Positions 50,849-59,402 of a stretch of 64,000 nt of DNA are shown one piece after another (the first letter of the stretch is position 1; the number at the start of each line of letters is the position of its first letter). Source of the stretch: Mycobacterium colombiense. Its GTDB lineage: Bacteria; Actinomycetota; Actinomycetes; Mycobacteriales; Mycobacteriaceae. The DNA is taken from contig NZ_MBEI01000006.1 in assembly GCF_001953985.1 (NCBI RefSeq), forward strand, positions 1-64,000, written 5' to 3'. The notes beneath the pieces were generated by a model. It was given only the letters and a program-made list of their open reading frames with translations. It did no database searches and was not told the DNA's origin. The translations under genes were made by a program, and so were the position numbers.

Positions 50849-53208
50849 CCGGATCCCTGTCGGGGCTGCGGGTCGTCGAAGTCGGTACCGACATTGCGGC
50901 ACCGTACTGCACCAAATTGCTCCTCGATCTCGGCGCCGACGTGTACAAGGTCGAGTCGCCGGCGGGGGATCCGCTGCGAAGCTGGGGCTCATTGAGTGGA
51001 CTCTTCGAGTATTTGAACGCCGGAAAGCGCGGGCTGACAATCGATCTCGAATCACATCCCGATGCGCTGTCTGACGTCATCGCTCACGCGGATGTGGTAG
51101 TCGAGGATCTGCCGGCCGGATCGACCGACAGGTTGAACTGGGGACTCGATCGCAAAGCGCTCCAACGCGTCAACCCGAACCTCGTTATCGTCCGCATCGC
51201 CGACTACGGCCAGGAGGGCCCACGCCGTAATCGCCCGTCGACGTCGCTGACCCTGCAGGCCGCGGCGGGGTGGGTCAACACTCGCGAACTCGGCCGGGCG
51301 CCGGTACAGGCCGGCGTCCGTATCCCCGAGTACATCGCCGGCAGCTACGCCGCGCTCGGGGCCCTGACGGCCCTGCGGGTCGCGGATGCCGGTCTTGATC
51401 GGGTGATCGAGGTCGATGTCTCGACGTTCGAGTCACTCTTGTCAACCTTGGCGTATCCGATGCTGATGGCCGAACGTTTGAAAAGCCTTGGTCTTCCGGC
51501 GAATTCAAAGGCGGGCCCGATGCTCGGCATCGTGCGTGCCGCCGACGGCTGGATCGGGATCAACTGCTTGACCGGCCAGCACTGGCTGGACGTCTGCGCG
51601 ATGGTAGGGCTGCCGGAATTCGGAGAGCATCAGATAGCCATCATGCTGGGCGGGCCCGAACGCGAGGAGTTCTTCGCGAAGGCGCAGCCCTGGCTCGATT
51701 CGATGACCGTGGCCGATCTGGTCGAGTTGAGCCAGGCGATGCGAATCCCCGCGGCGCCGGTCAACGACGGAGCCTCCATCCTCGACTGTCCCCAGTACCG
51801 CGAGCGGGGATTCTTCATCGAAAGCGAAGCGGGAGGCCAACGTTTCCTCCGACCGGGCGCTCCGTTCAGGTTGGCCCGCACGCCGGTTGAGCCACCGAAA
51901 CCTGCGCCGCGGCTCGGCGATCGAGCGGCAGCTTCATCGCACGATCGACGGACGAAGCCGGCCGCATCCGCAGTTGACGATGTGACACTGCCATTCGCAG
52001 ATCTCAAGGTTTTCGACCTGAGCACATTCTGGTCCGGCGCCTACCTCACCTGCTATCTGGGTGCTTTCGGCGCCGATGTCGTCAAGGTCGAGTCGATCCA
52101 ACGTCCGGACGGTCACCGATATTCGGGCTCGCTGCTGCGCAGCACCGATGACTGGTACGAGATTGGACCGATGTGGCAGGGCACCAACCTCAACAAGCGC
52201 GATATCACCTTGAATCTCGGCACCGAAGCCGGCCGCGAATTGGCCCTCAAGCTGGCCGCCGAGGCAGACGTCGTGGTGGAGAACTTCTCGCCGCGCGTGG
52301 TGGAGCAGTTCGGTTTGGACTACGCCTCGCTGGTGAAGGTGAATCCGGACGTCATCATGGTCCGCATGCCGGGGCTCGGGCTCGAAGGTCCGTGGCGCGA
52401 CTACGTCGGGTGGGCACTGAACTTCGAGCAGATATCGGGGATGTCGGCGGCCACCGGTTACCCCGACGGTCCGCCGTGCAACCTACAAGGGCCTGCCGAT
52501 CCGATCGTCGGTGTACACGCGACCGTCGCACTGCTGGCCGCGCTCGAGCACAAGCGCAGAACCGGTGAAGGCCAACTGATCGAGGTCGCACAGATCGAGG
52601 TCGGTGCCGCGGTGACTGCCGAGCCGGTCATCGAATACTCGCTCACGGGACGGGCGTACGAGCGGGAAGGCAACCGCCACCGGTTCTACGCGCAAGGCGT
52701 CTACGCGGCCAGTGACGACGATGAGTGGGTGGCCATCTCGGTGCGTGACGACTCGGATTGGGCCGCCGTCGTCGATGTGATCGGCCGGCCCGAATTGCTT
52801 AACGACCCGCGGTTCGCCTCACCGCAGGCACGGCTGCACAACCACGACGCGTTCGACGACATTCTTTCCGGATGGACGACGGGCCGACCGCCCGACGAGA
52901 TCGCCGAGGCGCTCCTTCGCCGTGGTGTGCCCGCGGAGCGGATCCTCACTTCGGACCGCATGTATGACGTCGACCAGCTCGAGGCGCGCGGTTTCTACGA
53001 GGAGCTCGAGCATCGGCTCGCTGGGCGACAGAGGTTCCCGGGCTGGCCGTTTCGGATCACGCCGGGACCGCTTCGGCATCACCGCGCACCATCGCCGACG
53101 CTCGGTCAGCACAACGCTGAGGTGCTTGCCGCTGTGGGATTGTCAGAAGACGAGCTGACGAAGCTGCGCGACGATCAGGTTATCGGCGAACGGCTGCTGA
53201 ACGCGTAG
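50845..53208 (+). CDS. Two-domain family III CoA transferase (fused CaiB/BaiF repeats)
   Basis: A 787-residue protein made of two complete CaiB/BaiF units, about residues 1-365 and 377-787; single-unit relatives (such as that at 39941) are about 400 residues. In the second unit the expected catalytic Asp is present, Asp552 in GPADPIVGVHATVALL. In the first unit the equivalent residue is Glu162 in RIPEYIAGSYAALGAL, so that unit may be structural or slow. Fused double transferases are known in mycobacteria (Rv1866-type). It is translationally coupled to the ALDH and convergent with the MaoC gene. The CoA donor and acceptor are unknown. Confidence 0.88.
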   Translation: MTGSLSGLRVVEVGTDIAAPYCTKLLLDLGADVYKVESPAGDPLRSWGSLSGLFEYLNAGKRGLTIDLESHPDALSDVIAHADVVVEDLPAGSTDRLNWGLDRKALQRVNPNLVIVRIADYGQEGPRRNRPSTSLTLQAAAGWVNTRELGRAPVQAGVRIPEYIAGSYAALGALTALRVADAGLDRVIEVDVSTFESLLSTLAYPMLMAERLKSLGLPANSKAGPMLGIVRAADGWIGINCLTGQHWLDVCAMVGLPEFGEHQIAIMLGGPEREEFFAKAQPWLDSMTVADLVELSQAMRIPAAPVNDGASILDCPQYRERGFFIESEAGGQRFLRPGAPFRLARTPVEPPKPAPRLGDRAAASSHDRRTKPAASAVDDVTLPFADLKVFDLSTFWSGAYLTCYLGAFGADVVKVESIQRPDGHRYSGSLLRSTDDWYEIGPMWQGTNLNKRDITLNLGTEAGRELALKLAAEADVVVENFSPRVVEQFGLDYASLVKVNPDVIMVRMPGLGLEGPWRDYVGWALNFEQISGMSAATGYPDGPPCNLQGPADPIVGVHATVALLAALEHKRRTGEGQLIEVAQIEVGAAVTAEPVIEYSLTGRAYEREGNRHRFYAQGVYAASDDDEWVAISVRDDSDWAAVVDVIGRPELLNDPRFASPQARLHNHDAFDDILSGWTTGRPPDEIAEALLRRGVPAERILTSDRMYDVDQLEARGFYEELEHRLAGRQRFPGWPFRITPGPLRHHRAPSPTLGQHNAEVLAAVGLSEDELTKLRDDQVIGERLLNA

Positions 53209-53210
53209 GT

Positions 53211-53681
53211 TCAGTCATCGACCATGGCCGCGATGGTGTCGACCACGCATGCCGGTCGGTCGGATCCCTCAACCTCCACGGTAACGCGCACGGTGGCCCG
53301 GCCACCCCTGTCGTTGCGCTCCACCTTGACCAGTTCGGCGCCGGCGCGGATGCGCGAGTCGACCGGCACCGGGGCAGGGAAGCGAAGCTTGTCGGAACCG
53401 TAGTTGACTTGCATCGCCAGCCCGGTTACCCGGTAAATCTGTTGCACGAGAATGGGAACCAGCGACAACGTGAGATAACCGTGCGCGATCGTCCTACCGT
53501 ACGGACCTTTGGCCGCCCGCTCCGCGTCGACATGAATCCACTGGTGGTCACCGGTCGCCTCGGCGAACAGATCGATTTCCTTCTGTGTGACCTCGTGCCA
53601 CCCGCTGTAGCCGAGGTGTTCGCCGACGTGGGATTCGAAGCCGGAGATGCCCTCGTAGACGGTGGGGGAGGCCTGCGTCAT
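53211..53681 (-). CDS. MaoC-family (R)-specific enoyl-CoA hydratase
   Basis: A 156-residue hot-dog-fold enzyme with the complete R-hydratase motif: FAEATGDHQWIHVDAERAAK (Asp and His catalytic pair) followed by GRTIAHGYLTLSL. This is the same catalytic signature seen in the dehydratase domain of FAS I. It would hydrate a trans-2-enoyl-CoA. The ATG at 53681 overlaps the amidohydrolase stop (ATGA), so the two are one operon. It is convergent with the double CoA transferase, 2 bp apart. Confidence 0.9.
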   Translation of the reverse strand: MTQASPTVYEGISGFESHVGEHLGYSGWHEVTQKEIDLFAEATGDHQWIHVDAERAAKGPYGRTIAHGYLTLSLVPILVQQIYRVTGLAMQVNYGSDKLRFPAPVPVDSRIRAGAELVKVERNDRGGRATVRVTVEVEGSDRPACVVDTIAAMVDD

Positions 53682-54871
53682 GCCGGGACCTTGAGCCCCA
53701 ACTGCTCAATGGCGTTGCCGCCCATGATCTTCGCCTTCGCGGCATCGGAGATGCCGTCGAGCCGGTCGACAAAGCTCAACGGATCGCCGATGCCCTCGGG
53801 GTGGGGAAAGTCGGAGCCGAACATCACGTGATCCTCGCCCATGATGTCGACGATCCCCTTGACATCGTCCTCGAGGAACGGGTGGATGTAGATGTTGCGT
53901 TTGAACACCTCGACAGGATGCTCGTCGAACTCCTTGGGCATGATCTTGTACGCGGTGTTGAGCTGTTCGAGAAGATTGCGTACCCAACCGCTGCCATTCT
54001 CGACGCAAAAGATCTTCAGGTCGGGGAAGCGCGACAGCGCACCGTGGCAGATCATCGCCGCCAAAGTGTCCTCGATGGCGCGGTGCCCCATGACCACCTC
54101 GCGCAGTGCGCTCGGCTTGAACGAAAGGTACTCGTCGCCGCCCTCCCATTCCATGAGGTGCTTCTGGTATCCGCTGTCCGAGGCGTGCATGGTCACCGGA
54201 ATGCCGGTCTTAACGACTTCTTCCCAGAACGGGTCGAACTCGGGCAGACCCATCGATCGCGAGCCGCCGAAGCGACTGGGCACCGGAGCTGGGCGAACCA
54301 AGAACGTTTTCATTCCTCTTTCGAGGCACCAGTGCAGCTCCTGGATGGCCTCGTCTACGAGTGGCAGGCAAACGACGGGCGTCGCGAAGATGCGGTCGTG
54401 GTAGTTGAAAGTCCAGTGTTCGTGCATCCACTCGTTGAGTGCATGGATGATTGCGTGGGTCAGGACGACGTCGTCGGTGGTGCGCTCCTCGATGAGGCTT
54501 GCGAGGGTGGGGTACATGACGCACTGATCTATGCCGAGTTCATCCATCAGCTCCATCCTGGGAGCCGGGTCCTGGTAGGCGGGGATGACATCCATTGCTT
54601 CACCGATGAATTCGCGGAAATTGAGGCCCTCTGGATTGTTGCCCAAGAAGTAGTCCTCGGCGCTGCCAGGCCGGGCCACGCGCTCGAATGTCGGGTTGGG
54701 AATCATGTGGCTGATGTGGTCCTTGACGACAAGCTTGGGCCGTCCGTTGACGTCGACGTAGCCGACCTTGCCGCGGTGCTCTTTGGGCAGGTATTTGGTG
54801 AGCGCGTCCCTCGTCTCGTACATGTGGTTGTCGATGTCGAAGACCGGATACGGCAAGGACCGGGTAGACAC
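53678..54871 (-). CDS. Amidohydrolase-2 family metalloenzyme
   Basis: A 397-residue TIM-barrel hydrolase/decarboxylase of the ACMSD-like amidohydrolase-2 family. The first metal motif is FDIDNHMYETRD (Asp-x-Asp-x-His in place of the classical His-x-His), the barrel-end histidine is in CHGALSRFPDLKIF..VENG, and the last acidic ligand is in FGSDFPHPEG. It is closely similar to the protein at 58200 in the N-terminus (YETRDALTKYLPKE / YETRDAFTRYLPKE). The GTG at 54871 follows GGAGGG. Members of this subgroup act as C-C or C-N hydrolases; the substrate is not known. Confidence 0.88.
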   Translation of the reverse strand: MSTRSLPYPVFDIDNHMYETRDALTKYLPKEHRGKVGYVDVNGRPKLVVKDHISHMIPNPTFERVARPGSAEDYFLGNNPEGLNFREFIGEAMDVIPAYQDPAPRMELMDELGIDQCVMYPTLASLIEERTTDDVVLTHAIIHALNEWMHEHWTFNYHDRIFATPVVCLPLVDEAIQELHWCLERGMKTFLVRPAPVPSRFGGSRSMGLPEFDPFWEEVVKTGIPVTMHASDSGYQKHLMEWEGGDEYLSFKPSALREVVMGHRAIEDTLAAMICHGALSRFPDLKIFCVENGSGWVRNLLEQLNTAYKIMPKEFDEHPVEVFKRNIYIHPFLEDDVKGIVDIMGEDHVMFGSDFPHPEGIGDPLSFVDRLDGISDAAKAKIMGGNAIEQLGLKVPA

Positions 54872-54908
54872 GTGACTGATCCCTCCAGAGCAGCGAATAT
54901 GGCCGTTT

Positions 54909-54931
54909 ACGTTATTTGGAAATGACGTTAT
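54909..54931. promoter_or_regulatory. Direct repeat of ACGTTAT upstream of the amidohydrolase
   Basis: ACGTTAT occurs at 54909-54915 and 54925-54931, 16 bp apart. The longer GACGTTATC (54924-54932) is repeated at 55603-55611 beside the isochorismatase-fold gene. On the minus strand it contains TAACGT, a possible -10 box. Either a shared promoter element or an operator for both genes. Confidence 0.4.
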
Positions 54932-54965
54932 CACCAACACGCAACAACATCTATCCGGGGCCGGG

Positions 54966-55595
54966 TCAGGCGAGCTCGTGCCACGTTTTCACGACTGCTT
55001 CGGTAGTGGTCACCGTGCTCAGCAGCGCCAACGTGTTGTCGATGATCGATTCCGCGTATTCGCGCGGGTAACCACATACCGCATCGCGCGGAAGCACGAA
55101 CTGATAGCTGCGATTGACGGCGTCCATCACAAAGTTCTGAATCGCGATGTTGACCGAGACACCCACGCCTACAATGGTCTGGATTCCGAGGTTGCGTAGC
55201 ACCGAGTCAAGGTCGGTACCCGTCATCGGTCCGACGCCGTGCGTGCGGGTAAGGACCAGATCGCTTGGATCCGGGCCGAACTCAGGTAGCACCGAGGCGC
55301 CGGGGCTGCCCGGAGTCAAATCGGCGGCGAACGACTTCCCCGCCATGAACAGCCTGGCATTGCTATTGGACCCGCGGTTGTCTGGGCGCTTCTGCATAAG
55401 GCAGTGCACAACCGAAACGCCGGCCGCCCGAGCTGCGTTGAGAAGCCGGGCAATGTTAGGGATCGCCTCCCGGCTGGCTTCCTCGGCCAACATGGGCAGA
55501 CCGGCCTGGGAGCCGATTACACCGCCCTGACATTCCTGGGTGACCAGGGCGGTCGTGGCGGGGGTCAACAGATCAAGCAGGCTGGGTTGCGGCAT
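54966..55595 (-). CDS. Isochorismatase-fold (cysteine hydrolase-like) protein lacking the catalytic triad
   Basis: A 209-residue protein with the isochorismatase/nicotinamidase fold. The usual triad is missing: the N-terminal Asp region reads ALVTQECQGG (Gln/Glu where Asp is expected), the Lys region reads LVLTRTHGVGPMTGTDLD (no Lys), and the nucleophile position reads GVSVNIAIQNFVMDA, with Ala151 where Cys is expected. It is therefore a probable non-hydrolytic relative or an enzyme with a changed mechanism. The ATG at 55595 lies 8 nt after a TAACGT -10 box. It is divergent from a SnoaL-like gene. Confidence 0.82.
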   Translation of the reverse strand: MPQPSLLDLLTPATTALVTQECQGGVIGSQAGLPMLAEEASREAIPNIARLLNAARAAGVSVVHCLMQKRPDNRGSNSNARLFMAGKSFAADLTPGSPGASVLPEFGPDPSDLVLTRTHGVGPMTGTDLDSVLRNLGIQTIVGVGVSVNIAIQNFVMDAVNRSYQFVLPRDAVCGYPREYAESIIDNTLALLSTVTTTEAVVKTWHELA

Positions 55596-55611
55596 GAGAA
55601 TAGACGTTATC
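55596..55611. promoter_or_regulatory. GAGAAT-N4-GTTATC site (variant of the recurrent palindrome)
   Basis: GAGAAT-AGAC-GTTATC directly abuts the start of the isochorismatase-fold gene and overlaps its TAACGT -10 box (minus strand, 55604-55609). It matches the left arm and most of the right arm of GAGAAT-N4-ATTCTC. A further GAGAAC lies at 55618-55623. Candidate operator for the divergent pair. Confidence 0.45.
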
Positions 55612-55656
55612 GTGTGCGAGAACGCAATTTCCAGTCAGTTGGCCGAGGGAGAGCAG

Positions 55657-56094
55657 ATGGATGCCTGGGAGCTCGAAATTCGCGAGTCGGTGCGCCAGAC
55701 GCTGGCCGACTACACCGCCGCCACCGATCGGTTCGATCTGCGCGGTCTCGCCGCTTGCTTCACACCGGACGGCACCCTCGAGTTCACCGGCGGAGCGCAC
55801 CCACTCACCGGTCCCGCAGAGATCGAGACGGGACTCGGCGCTGCCATGTCCAACGACCCTGACCCGGCGAGGCAGCCGCCCACTCATGTGCGTCATCACG
55901 TTTCGAGCATTCGATTTGGTTCTGTTGACAGAGACCGGGTTGAGGTCAGTAGCTATTTCGCCGTCCACACCGACATCGGCCTCGACCATTGGGGACGCTA
56001 TCGCGACGTTCTCGTGCCGCTGAACGGGCAGTGGTTGTTCGCGCATCGGAGCATCAACGTGGACGGCTTTGCAGCCGACAGCCTCATGCGATGA
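55657..56094 (+). CDS. SnoaL-like (NTF2-fold) protein
   Basis: A 145-residue protein with the SnoaL pattern: helix ESVRQTLADYTAATDRFDLR, then GLAACFTPDGTLEFTGG, a middle THVRHHVSSIRFG strand pair with two histidines, and a final GQWLFAHRSIN strand. Small hydrolase, isomerase or binding function cannot be distinguished. The ATG at 55657 has GAGGGAGA about 6 nt upstream. It overlaps the convergent LLM oxidoreductase by 11 bp. Confidence 0.78.
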   Translation: MDAWELEIRESVRQTLADYTAATDRFDLRGLAACFTPDGTLEFTGGAHPLTGPAEIETGLGAAMSNDPDPARQPPTHVRHHVSSIRFGSVDRDRVEVSSYFAVHTDIGLDHWGRYRDVLVPLNGQWLFAHRSINVDGFAADSLMR

Positions 56095-56983
56095 ACTCCG
56101 TTGCGAAACCGTGCGCGTGGTCGATGTATTCGGCCCGGGTGGCGCCCTGGGGTGCGATGGTCAGCCAGGTCACGCCCATCGCTTCCAGCTGCGCGATCGT
56201 CGCGTGTCGTTCGTCGGTCGACCTGCTTTCGTCGAGCAGATTGCCTGCCGAGAAGCAGATGTCCAGCGGTTCGGTACGGCCGATCTCGGCCGCGTATTTC
56301 TTGGCCCAGGCTATCGCCGACGCTAATTCCTCAAGCGTCGAGATCTCAGCGGTCCGTGACGCGGTCGCGTAGCCGAATGTGTTGAACGGCGCCCACCCCT
56401 GCGCGCGGGCAACCGCACGGCGTACCGCGGGCTTGCTGTTGCCGCCAACCCAGATCGGTGGTGGAGTCGTCGGTACCGGATACAGTCGCACACCTCGCGC
56501 GGCGAACGAGCTGCCCTCGTAAGCGACATCCTCGCCGGTAAGCACCTTGTTGAGCACGTCCAGCGCCTCGTCCAGCAACGCCCCGCGGTTTTCGAAATCT
56601 ATTCCCAGCGCTTTGAATTCGGGTTTGAGGTAACCCGCGGCGGTGCCGAGTATCAGTCGGCCACCGGAGAGGACGTCCAGGCTCTGGATCGACTTCGCAC
56701 CCAGGAATGGGTTGCGGTAGGCGGCGATGTAGACGTTGGTGAGCAACCTGACGACCGTGGTGGCGGCTGCCGCGAACGACAGGGCGACGAACGGGTCCAG
56801 GGCGTGGTGCCCGCCATGGTCGAGCCATTTCGCGTCGGGGGCGGGGTGGTCGGTGACGTGCACGGCGGCGAATCCGCTCGCCTCGCCTACGCGCGAAATT
56901 TCGGAGATCGCTTCGGCGGTGACGAATTCGGAAACGGCGTCCACCCGCTGGGTGGGCAGTTCGAGGGAGTACGAGATGGTCAC
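56084..56983 (-). CDS. LLM-class (luciferase-like, probably F420-dependent) oxidoreductase
   Basis: A 299-residue TIM-barrel oxidoreductase of the luciferase-like monooxygenase superfamily, in the mycobacterial branch that usually uses coenzyme F420. Seen segments are FAAVHVTDHPAPDAKWLDH, the core VRLLTNVYIAAYRNPFL, LDVLSGGRLILGTAAGYL and PPPIWVGGNSKPAVRRA, all characteristic of the family. Cofactor choice (F420 or FMN) is inferred from the genus, not from a residue. ATGA overlap joins it to the acyl-CoA dehydrogenase at 56980, so it acts in the same operon. Confidence 0.87.
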   Translation of the reverse strand: MTISYSLELPTQRVDAVSEFVTAEAISEISRVGEASGFAAVHVTDHPAPDAKWLDHGGHHALDPFVALSFAAAATTVVRLLTNVYIAAYRNPFLGAKSIQSLDVLSGGRLILGTAAGYLKPEFKALGIDFENRGALLDEALDVLNKVLTGEDVAYEGSSFAARGVRLYPVPTTPPPIWVGGNSKPAVRRAVARAQGWAPFNTFGYATASRTAEISTLEELASAIAWAKKYAAEIGRTEPLDICFSAGNLLDESRSTDERHATIAQLEAMGVTWLTIAPQGATRAEYIDHAHGFATEFIA

Positions 56984-58083
56984 GGTCGTCCTTTCATTGC
57001 CAGGGCTGCCAGGCGCTGGGCATGGTGGTCGGGGCTGCCGAAGATCAGCTCGGTGGCCTTGGCGCGCCGAACGTAGAGGTGGGCGTCGTGTTCCCAGGTA
57101 AACCCGATGCCGCCGTGGATTCGCATGTTGTCCAAGGCGACTTGCAGAAAAGCTTCCGAGCAGGTCATTTTCGCTACTGACGCAGCGATCGGCAGGTCGC
57201 TGCTGTCAGCGGATTCCGCAGCGTGAAAGGCGGCCGAGCGAGCGCCCTCGACGAGCACCAGCATGTCGGCACAACGATGCTTAATGGCCTGAAAGCTGCC
57301 GATGGGCCGTCCGAACTGGATTCGCTCCTTGGCGTAGCCCACGGCCATGTCGAGGCAGCGCTGGGCGGCGCCCACCTGCTCGGCGGCCAGCGCTGCGATC
57401 GCCAGGTCGCACGTGCGAGCCAGGCCGACGGCCGCGGCCCCATCGGTTCCGATTAACCGGGCGGGTACGTCGTGGAACTGTAGGTGAGCGACCTTTCGCG
57501 TGCGGTCGAGCGTGGCGAGCGGTTCACGAATGAGTCCGTCGGCATTCGCCGAGACCGCGAACAGCGATGTGCCCTCGCTCGTATTCGCCGCGGCCAGAAC
57601 AACATCGACGGTATGGCCGTCGAGAACGAGATCGGCATCGCCATAGAGCCGATGGCCGGCGCCGTCGGCGCGTGCCGTCAGGGTGACGGCTAGCGGATCC
57701 CACGCGTCGAGGCTGCCGTTGAGGACTACCGTCGCGGTCGTGGATCCGTCGACAAAGCCCGGTAGGTAGTCACCCATCGCGGCGGCGTCGCCGCTGCAGA
57801 GGATCGCTTGCGTGGCGAGTGCGACGGTGGAGAAGAACGGCGCACACAACAGCGCGGCGCCCATCTCCTCGAACACGATTGCGAGTTCGGACAAGGTCGC
57901 ACCTGCCCCGCCGAACTCTTCGGGGACGGCGATGCCGTGCAGCCCCAGTTCACGCGCCATCTGGCGCCACACCGATTCGTCATACCCCTGGGCGGTGGAC
58001 ATCAGGGCGCGTACCCGGTCGGACGGTGAAGCGACCGCCAGGAACTCCCGCACCGACTGCCGGAGTTCGTCGGCTTCACTCAT
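56980..58083 (-). CDS. Acyl-CoA dehydrogenase
   Basis: A 367-residue FadE-type flavoprotein. Features are LRQSVREFLAVASPSDRVRA at the N-terminus, LHGIAVPEEFGGAGATLSEL, and IHGGIGFTWEHDAHLYVRRA at the C-terminus. Its size and pattern are closer to FadE28-like than FadE29-like subunits. It is first in a two-gene operon with the LLM oxidoreductase (ATGA overlap) and divergent from the amidohydrolase at 58200, with a perfect GAGAAT-CATC-ATTCTC palindrome in the gap. The acyl substrate is unknown. Confidence 0.88.
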   Translation of the reverse strand: MSEADELRQSVREFLAVASPSDRVRALMSTAQGYDESVWRQMARELGLHGIAVPEEFGGAGATLSELAIVFEEMGAALLCAPFFSTVALATQAILCSGDAAAMGDYLPGFVDGSTTATVVLNGSLDAWDPLAVTLTARADGAGHRLYGDADLVLDGHTVDVVLAAANTSEGTSLFAVSANADGLIREPLATLDRTRKVAHLQFHDVPARLIGTDGAAAVGLARTCDLAIAALAAEQVGAAQRCLDMAVGYAKERIQFGRPIGSFQAIKHRCADMLVLVEGARSAAFHAAESADSSDLPIAASVAKMTCSEAFLQVALDNMRIHGGIGFTWEHDAHLYVRRAKATELIFGSPDHHAQRLAALAMKGRP

Positions 58084-58165
58084 CGCGGATTCCTTTGGTG
58101 TGGGTCTGCCCGGCCCGACGCGGGATAGGCATTGCCGGGAAAGGATAGTATCTTTTCTGAAATAG

Positions 58166-58181
58166 GAGAATCATCATTCTC
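58166..58181. promoter_or_regulatory. Perfect GAGAAT-N4-ATTCTC palindrome
   Basis: GAGAAT-CATC-ATTCTC is perfectly symmetric and lies 19-34 bp before the GTG of the amidohydrolase, in the gap to the divergent acyl-CoA dehydrogenase operon. TACTAT (minus) and TAGTAT (plus) about 10 bp further are possible -10 boxes for either direction. It is identical in both arms to the site at 37552, 21 kb away. Confidence 0.65.
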
Positions 58182-58199
58182 GCATGAAGGAGCCGCGCG

Positions 58200-59396
58200 G
58201 TGACGACGAAACTCGACTACGGGATCTTCGACTGCGACACGCACTGCTACGAGACGCGCGACGCGTTTACCCGTTACCTGCCCAAGGAGTTCCAGGATCG
58301 GGCAATCACCACCGTGCGTGGAGCGGACGGGGTCGAGGTGATCCTCGCCGGCCATCGCGTCGCAACCTTCAACAGTGAGGGGGGCCTGGGTCTGGACGTC
58401 GCATACCGCCCTGGATCGCTGAAAGAGATGCTGAGGCAGATGGGATCCGGCAACCCGGAGGAGTCCTACGAGCCGCAGCCCATGCAGCCCGAGTACATCG
58501 AGCGTTCGGCACGGCTCGCGGTGATGGAGAAGCAGAACGTCGAGCGGATGGTCATCTATCCGAGCGGCATGGCCCTGTCCGCCGAGCACTACGTTGATGA
58601 CACTCCCGCGCTATACGCGAATCTACGGTCGTTCAACCGATGGTTCGACGAGGAATGGGGTTTCAACTACCAGGACCGCATATACGCGACCGGGCTGCTT
58701 TCACTTCGCGACCTCGACTCGGCCGTCGCCGAAACCGACGCATTGATCGCGCAGGGTGCGAAGTTCGTCCTGCTGCCGACGGGCCCGGCATACGGCCGAT
58801 CTCCTGGCGACCCCTACTTTGATCCGATTTACGCTCGACTTCAGGAAGCCGGCTGTGTCCTCGTATTCCACATCATGCCCTTCTGGTACTTCGACACGAT
58901 CTCACCCGCCTGGGGGCACTGCGCAGATCCTGCCTCGTGGCACATGTCGGCATGGCAGTGGATGAACGTCTACGGCCAACGCCCGATCGAGGACACCCTC
59001 TCGGCGCTGATCTTCGACAACCTCTTCGGCCGCTTTCCCGGGTTGAACGTGCTTGTCGCCGAGCACGGTGCAGAGTGGGTGCCCTTCTTCACGAAACACA
59101 TGGACAAGAGCCGCGGCATGGGCCGAAATGGTCCGTGGATCGGCGGGAAACTGACGGAAAAGCCTTCCGCCATCTTCCGGCAGCATGTTCGGGTGGTGCC
59201 GTACCCCGAGGATGACACGCCCGCGATCGTCAGCAGCTTGGGCTACGACGACTGTCTGGTGATGGGCTCCGACTACCCGCATGCAGAAGGGCTGGCCGAG
59301 CCTGCTGACTTCATCAAGTTGCTCGATCCGCTCGACGACGCTGCCAAGAAACGAATCATGCGCGACAATGCGGATCAGTTGATAGGGCGGAGCTAG
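58200..59396 (+). CDS. Amidohydrolase-2 family metalloenzyme
   Basis: A 398-residue paralogue of the amidohydrolase at 53678. The first metal motif is FDCDTHCYETRDAFTRYL, the barrel histidine region includes GRFPGLNVLVAEHGAEWVPF, and the acidic ligand is in MGSDYPHAEG. GTG at 58200 follows AAGGAG at 8-9 nt spacing. It starts a plus-strand operon with two acyl-CoA dehydrogenases and an acyl-CoA ligase; the ATG of the next gene is 7 bp after its stop. The substrate is unknown, but genetic linkage points to a CoA-ester catabolic route. Confidence 0.88.
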   Translation: MTTKLDYGIFDCDTHCYETRDAFTRYLPKEFQDRAITTVRGADGVEVILAGHRVATFNSEGGLGLDVAYRPGSLKEMLRQMGSGNPEESYEPQPMQPEYIERSARLAVMEKQNVERMVIYPSGMALSAEHYVDDTPALYANLRSFNRWFDEEWGFNYQDRIYATGLLSLRDLDSAVAETDALIAQGAKFVLLPTGPAYGRSPGDPYFDPIYARLQEAGCVLVFHIMPFWYFDTISPAWGHCADPASWHMSAWQWMNVYGQRPIEDTLSALIFDNLFGRFPGLNVLVAEHGAEWVPFFTKHMDKSRGMGRNGPWIGGKLTEKPSAIFRQHVRVVPYPEDDTPAIVSSLGYDDCLVMGSDYPHAEGLAEPADFIKLLDPLDDAAKKRIMRDNADQLIGRS

Positions 59397-59402
59397 GACT
59401 CA

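Noticed and set aside
49220..51055. 611-codon antisense frame over the ALDH gene
   Set aside because: Shadow frame: Arg-rich, no motif, opposite a complete ALDH with all catalytic residues.
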